Below are positions 60,323 through 64,000 of a DNA stretch of 64,000 bases, one piece after another. A model generated the notes under the pieces. It did not search any database and was not told where the DNA came from. It saw nothing but the letters and a program-made list of their open reading frames with translations. Every line of letters begins with the position of its first letter. The first letter of the stretch is position 1. Both the position numbers and the translations under genes were made by a program. The stretch spans positions 50,269-114,268 of the forward strand of contig VXNL01000082.1 of NCBI GenBank assembly GCA_009840635.1. Direction: 5' to 3'. Origin of the DNA: Acidobacteriota bacterium (GTDB lineage: Bacteria; Acidobacteriota; Vicinamibacteria; Marinacidobacterales; Marinacidobacteraceae).

Positions 60323-60703
60323 GGGTGATTCCTGACCGAACATGTTGTACCAACCGGGGGGCGACGCGGCGACGTTGCGAGAGCGGCGCTCTGCAGGAGG
60401 CGGATTTCGGTTCGCCCGCGGGTCTGCGGCCGGCGGTCCAAGCCGTATCCGCCGGGGGGGCGGGCAGGGGGGCGGTTTCGACCGTCTCTTGGCGGTCGAT
60501 GCCGACCGGAGGTCCGCACTCCAAGCGTTCCACACGCTTCCAATGGGTGCCTCTGTATGCCCTCATTATATTGGTATATCAACGAGTTATCGTGCTACAA
60601 TGTTCCATCCGGGAACGACCACAGCCCGGTCATTCCCGCCGGTTTTCTGATATCCAATCGGTAGCCTCAGGAACCGAGAACCCCTCTCAGGAACGAAAAA
60701 CGC
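60323..60703. other. Intergenic region with AT-rich patch before the integrase
   Basis: No gene is supported in these 381 bases. The left part is GC-rich. An AT-rich patch at 60555-60610 stands out: it holds a perfect TATAAT on the minus strand (60570-60565), facing the antitoxin gene, and TACAAT on the plus strand (60596-60601), facing the integrase. An attachment site could lie here, but no tRNA end is visible. Confidence 0.4.
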
Positions 60704-61912
60704 ATGATGGAACGACCATACAGACTCTCCGCCCGCTTCGTCGCCACCATCGACCGGCCCGGACGCTACGGCGATGGCCGCGGCTCCGGTGGTCTCTCTC
60801 TCCTCGTCAAGCCTACGACCCGAGGCCACCTGGCCAAGTCCTGGGCGCAGCGCCTCCACGTCGACGGGCGCCAGCGCAATCTCGGACTCGGGTCCTGGCC
60901 TCACGTCAGCCTCGCCGAGGCCCGCGTGAAGTGCGCCCTGAACATCGCCGCGCGGCAGCGCGGGAAACTCGTGACCGGCCGGAAGCGGACGGTCCCCACC
61001 TTCGAGGAGGCCGCCGAGAAGGTGATCACGGTGCACCGGGCCGGCTGGAAGGCCGGCAGCCGGTCCGAGGAGGACTGGCGCAGGGCGCTGAGGGACTACG
61101 CGATTCCGAAGCTCGGCGGGAGGCCGGTGGACGGGATCACCACGTCGGACGTGATGGACGTGCTGCTGCCGATCTGGAACGAGAAGCGGGTGACCGCGCG
61201 TCGGGTGCGGCACCGGATCTCGGCGGTGATGCGGTGGGCGGTGGCGCGGGGCTACCGGGAGGACAACCCGGCGGGCGAGGCCATCGGCGCGGCGCTCCCC
61301 AAGAACGGTGTCCGCACGCAGCATCTCGCGGCGCTCCCGTATGCGGAGGTAGGCAAGGCCATGGAGACGGTGCGCGGCTCGGGTGCGTATCCCGGGACGG
61401 TGCTGGCGTTCGAGTTCCTGGTGCTGACGGCGAGCCGGAGCGGCGAGGTGCGCGGTGCGCGCTGGGAGGAGGTCGACCTTGACGCACGGGAGTGGCGCAT
61501 TCCGCCGGAACGGATGAAGACGGGCCGGGAGCACCGGGTTCCGCTCTCCGCGGGAGCACTCGCGGTGCTCCGCGCGGCGCGTGGTCTGGCGGACGGTTCG
61601 GGGCCGGTGTTCCCCTCGGCGCGGGGCGGGCCGCTCTCCAAGCTGGCGATCGCGAAGCTGGTCCGCGATCTCGGGATCGGTGCGGTGCCCCACGGGTTCC
61701 GTTCGAGCTTCCGTGACTGGGCGGCGGAGTGTTCGGACGCGCCGCGGGAGGTGTGCGAACTGGCGCTGGCGCACGTGAACACGAACGCCATCGAGGCCGC
61801 CTACCGGCGCACCGACCTGTTCGAGCGGCGGCGGGCGCTCATGGAGCACTGGGCCGTGTTCCTGGCCGGGAGCACGGACGCTCGCGGCGGCGGAGTCAGT
61901 CTCCCATCCTGA
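60704..61912 (+). CDS. P4-type tyrosine recombinase (integrase)
   Basis: A protein of 402 residues. The N-terminal 90 form the arm-binding DUF4102-like domain (LLVKPTTRGHLAKSWAQRL, RNLGLGSWPHVSLAEAR). A core-binding domain follows, and the catalytic domain has Arg in LTASRSGEVRGARW, the HGFRSSFRDWAAE box, His in LALAHVN and the nucleophile Tyr in AAYRRTDLFERRR. Such integrases insert genomic islands and P4-like elements, often at tRNA ends. It starts with a double ATG preceded by AGGAACG. It is the first gene of a group unlike the neighbouring metabolic genes, so it probably marks the left end of an island. Confidence 0.87.
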   Translation: MMERPYRLSARFVATIDRPGRYGDGRGSGGLSLLVKPTTRGHLAKSWAQRLHVDGRQRNLGLGSWPHVSLAEARVKCALNIAARQRGKLVTGRKRTVPTFEEAAEKVITVHRAGWKAGSRSEEDWRRALRDYAIPKLGGRPVDGITTSDVMDVLLPIWNEKRVTARRVRHRISAVMRWAVARGYREDNPAGEAIGAALPKNGVRTQHLAALPYAEVGKAMETVRGSGAYPGTVLAFEFLVLTASRSGEVRGARWEEVDLDAREWRIPPERMKTGREHRVPLSAGALAVLRAARGLADGSGPVFPSARGGPLSKLAIAKLVRDLGIGAVPHGFRSSFRDWAAECSDAPREVCELALAHVNTNAIEAAYRRTDLFERRRALMEHWAVFLAGSTDARGGGVSLPS

Positions 61913-62030
61913 CCGGGACCGGGGTGCCACTGGCGGCGGCGACCGCCGCCGGAGCCGCCAGCGGCTTTGGATGGGTGGAGGAGGAGACGGGAGTCCGGCT
62001 CTCCCGCTCATGTGGTCGGAGGGTAATGTC

Positions 62031-63104
62031 TCAGTTTGACATACCGAGATAGCAGTGCGCTTGCGTGGTCGGGTCGAGAGCTTCCGTTCGCGGCGTCCCG
62101 TTTCCAAGGCAGTAGGCGAGCTCTCCGTGGATCCGGTCGAGCGGCGTCGGTTCGGTACTGCCTCGGCCAAGTGTGCTGTCGAAAGAGCCTTGGTACACGT
62201 GCCCGAAGCCCATGATGTGCGCTAGTTCGTGTGCCCACGTTCGCCCGCACCCTGCGATATCCGCCTTGCCGCAACCGCACGGCTGCCCGTTCTGCGGACT
62301 GTCGGGGATACGCGATGTCAGGTCGATGGTCCCGCCCTCGTCGATGTAAACACCAGGCGAGGATGCGCACCCGCACCAGCCGACACACGATTCGGGCACC
62401 CCTTCGGACGGATGGAACGTCAACACGTCGATGAGAGGACCCCCCTCGGGGAGCAGTCCGCCGGTGAACGCTTCGACAAGATCGTCGAACGTCGCCTCGA
62501 TGTGCGCCCTGAACTCCGGCGAGAAGCGGGGCGAGACGGTCCCGAGCCGGGGTCGTTTCGTCTGGAGGTAGAGGCGCTCCCAGCGCCGGCCGGTGCCATC
62601 GCGCGCGTCGCTCGCGTTGAACGCGAACTGGTCAAAGAACCCATCCGGGCGCAGGTCCACTGCTACCGGGGTTGCCAGGAGAGAGCGTCCAGACGGGTTC
62701 TTGGCCCAAGGGCTGACAGCGCGCCCGCCAGCCGTTTCCCGGACCGCTCGAACGGAGAAATCCCAGGTTTCGCCGGGGGCGAGCCCGTCCACGCGGAAAG
62801 TCGGCTCCAGTATGTCCTGAAGGGGCGGTCGTTGCCCTGGAGGAAGAGGGTGCGGGTGCGCATGGCCCTCGTAACTGGTTGCGCCTTCCACGGGGTCCCA
62901 GTTCCACTCCACGAAGTCCTGGCCCGCAGTGACCCGCACAACCGGGGCGGAGGGAGGCTCGGGGGCAGGCGGCGGCGCGGATTGCGGTGCGGGGGGAGCG
63001 GTGGGAGCGGTGGCGGGATCGATGCCGCCGCCACCCGGGTCACACGAGAGAACGGCGAGGAGAGCGAGAACTGCGACAAACGTCTCTCCTCTGGAGATCA
63101 TCAT
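62031..63104 (-). CDS. Metzincin-type zinc metalloprotease lipoprotein
   Basis: A protein of 357 residues. A lipobox (LAVLSC, Cys near residue 20) is followed by a Pro/Ala-rich linker and a fibronectin-III-like domain (VRVTAGQDFVEWNWDPVEGATSYEG). The C-terminal domain carries HELAHIMGFGH, the HExxHxxGxxH zinc site of metzincins, with a Cys-rich stretch just before it (CVGWCGCASS, CGCGKADIAGC). It would be a cell-surface or periplasmic protease; the target is unknown. The double ATG at 63104 follows AGAAGGAG. It is divergent from the HU-like gene and lies inside the presumed island. Confidence 0.78.
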   Translation of the reverse strand: MMISRGETFVAVLALLAVLSCDPGGGGIDPATAPTAPPAPQSAPPPAPEPPSAPVVRVTAGQDFVEWNWDPVEGATSYEGHAHPHPLPPGQRPPLQDILEPTFRVDGLAPGETWDFSVRAVRETAGGRAVSPWAKNPSGRSLLATPVAVDLRPDGFFDQFAFNASDARDGTGRRWERLYLQTKRPRLGTVSPRFSPEFRAHIEATFDDLVEAFTGGLLPEGGPLIDVLTFHPSEGVPESCVGWCGCASSPGVYIDEGGTIDLTSRIPDSPQNGQPCGCGKADIAGCGRTWAHELAHIMGFGHVYQGSFDSTLGRGSTEPTPLDRIHGELAYCLGNGTPRTEALDPTTQAHCYLGMSN

Positions 63105-63192
63105 GGCGGTACTCCTTCTGCGGTTCACAGACATCACCTGTCGGAGAGACTACGCGCACCGGGTGTTGCGTGTCGCCTATGATGGGCTCCGC

Positions 63193-63456
63193 ATGGTGAG
63201 GGCGAACCTCGTCCACCGGGTGTTAGAGGTGGTGGACTTGGATTCTCCCGCCGCGCAGGACGCGGTGGATGCGCTGCTTGAATGCATCGGCTCCGCGCTG
63301 GAGCGCGGCGACCGTGTGGTGCTGCGGCGGTTCGGCGTGTTCCACGCCGCCCCGCGCAAGACAGGCATGGCCCGGAATCCCCGGACCAACGAGACGGTGC
63401 CCATGCCCCGGGGCCGGGTGGTGCGGTTCCGCCCGGCGGTGGATCTACGCAACTGA
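63193..63456 (+). CDS. HU/IHF-family DNA-binding protein
   Basis: A protein of 87 residues, the length of HU. The helical dimerisation half (LVHRVLEVVDLDSPAAQDAV, ALLECIGSALERGD) is followed by VVLRRFGVFHAAPRK, equivalent to the HU GFGxF strand, and the DNA-binding arm with ARNPRTNETVPMP. It would bend DNA and could help island integration or packing. The N-terminal helix is less conserved than in chromosomal HU. The ATG at 63193 is the first that gives a complete HU fold. Confidence 0.78.
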   Translation: MVRANLVHRVLEVVDLDSPAAQDAVDALLECIGSALERGDRVVLRRFGVFHAAPRKTGMARNPRTNETVPMPRGRVVRFRPAVDLRN

Positions 63457-63565
63457 CGACGATCCTCACCAAAACGAACGTCGGGAAACCAAGAGCAGTG
63501 TCCGATGACAACGCCCGGTCTCCGCGATGCGGGCCGGACTGCGGCTTCTGCGGAGGGTGTACGTG

Positions 63566-63859
63566 ATGGGTTCCCCGCCCGATACCCCCCTTTGGCGCTT
63601 CATGGACTGGGTGGCCGATGCCATCCTCTGGTGCGCGGAGCACCCTCTCCTGGCGGGCTTCGCGTTCCTGGCCGTCCTCTTGGTCCTCACGCAGCCCCCC
63701 GAGTTGTGGGCGGCGCTCCGCCGCCCGAAGGTGCCGCGCGTGCCGTGTTCCGAATGCGGACAGAAGCAACCGCTCCCGCCCACGAACGGCCGGAAATGCC
63801 GGGGCTGCGGAGTCCTCCTATACCCCGTGGACAAGCACGGGAAAATCGTCAAATGGTGA
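63566..63859 (+). CDS. Small membrane protein with zinc ribbon
   Basis: A protein of 97 residues. One membrane helix (about residues 25-43, HPLLAGFAFLAVLLVLTQPP) is followed by a C-terminal zinc ribbon with two CxxC knuckles (CSEC and CRGC). I recognise no named family. It is orphan-like and lies in the presumed island after the HU-like gene. The ATG at 63566 follows a possible GTG one codon earlier. The remaining 141 bases of the window show no gene. Confidence 0.55.
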   Translation: MGSPPDTPLWRFMDWVADAILWCAEHPLLAGFAFLAVLLVLTQPPELWAALRRPKVPRVPCSECGQKQPLPPTNGRKCRGCGVLLYPVDKHGKIVKW

Positions 63860-64000
63860 ATCGCTCGCATCGTCGGTCTGCTTACTCAGCGATGTAGGTC
63901 CCTTCGGATAGGCGGTCGGACGACCGTCCATTTGCAGCCTATCGACCGATAGGTTGCTAACGCTGCTGACGCGGCTGGCCCAGGCTTCGTGCCTTCGCGA

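Noticed and set aside
60323..60703. tRNA gene as integration site beside the integrase
   Set aside because: No T-loop or cloverleaf-like sequence was found in the interval.

Overview
The window is about 64 kb of very GC-rich, densely packed bacterial chromosome with Gram-negative features: outer-membrane beta-barrels, an RND pump, Tat and lipoprotein signals, and periplasmic multiheme cytochromes. The gene content (octaheme cytochrome with an ASPIC/UnbV FG-GAP protein, LVIVD-repeat protein, PQQ propeller, secreted S9 peptidase, amidase and gamma-glutamyltransferase, ABC permease fused to an M1 peptidase, DUF2911, DUF1572) is typical of environmental Acidobacteriota or Gemmatimonadota. The phylum is an inference; no rRNA or tRNA gene was seen. 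Many neighbours are joined by 4-base ATGA/GTGA/CTGA overlaps, so several tight operons can be read directly.

Layout. 1-6 kb: the end of an aminotransferase, a DUF2911 protein, then a minus-strand run of FG-GAP protein, octaheme cytochrome and porin-like protein. 6-14 kb: a Na/Pi symporter, then a translationally coupled set of flavin disulfide oxidoreductase, TVP38 membrane protein and membrane-anchored pentaheme/TPR cytochrome, plus another beta-barrel and RNase HII. 14-22 kb: an orphan VapB antitoxin, a type-4-like uracil-DNA glycosylase, a PhyH/hypothetical/acyl-CoA mutase operon, a PfkB-like kinase and RlpA with a DinB-like protein. 22-29 kb: a SorAB-like sulfite dehydrogenase pair, a PCYCGC-domain gene with an in-frame UGA, a membrane spermidine-synthase-like protein and a PQQ propeller protein. 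29-37 kb: a hydrolase, a phosphopantetheinyl transferase, a phosphoesterase, an RND efflux pair and galactokinase. 37-45 kb: an Lhr helicase, kynureninase, a DUF2236 oxygenase-like protein and a serine hydrolase. 45-60 kb: exported peptidases and amidohydrolases, a methyltransferase, an LVIVD protein and an ABC-2/M1 fusion with its ATPase. 60-64 kb: a decayed RHH/PIN toxin-antitoxin pair, then a P4-type integrase opening what looks like an integrated island (metzincin lipoprotein, HU-like protein, zinc-ribbon membrane protein). The island runs off the window.

Most striking observation: at 24136-24714 (minus strand) a membrane-anchored PCYCGC-family gene is interrupted by a UGA at codon 154. 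The UGA falls where, from memory of the family, the first Cys of a conserved CxxC lies. The frame stays open for 38 more family-like codons. Eleven bases after the UGA is a perfect stem whose apical loop begins GGUC, at the spacing expected of a bacterial SECIS. I read it as a probable selenoprotein with a UxxC motif.

Second theme: three related elements of about 170 bp with 32-33 bp inverted termini (around 14.5, 24.0 and 47.9 kb), and a relative made of short hairpins at 55.2 kb. All sit between genes, and the hairpin stems differ by compensated changes. Broken toxin-antitoxin remnants lie beside one of them and beside the integrase.
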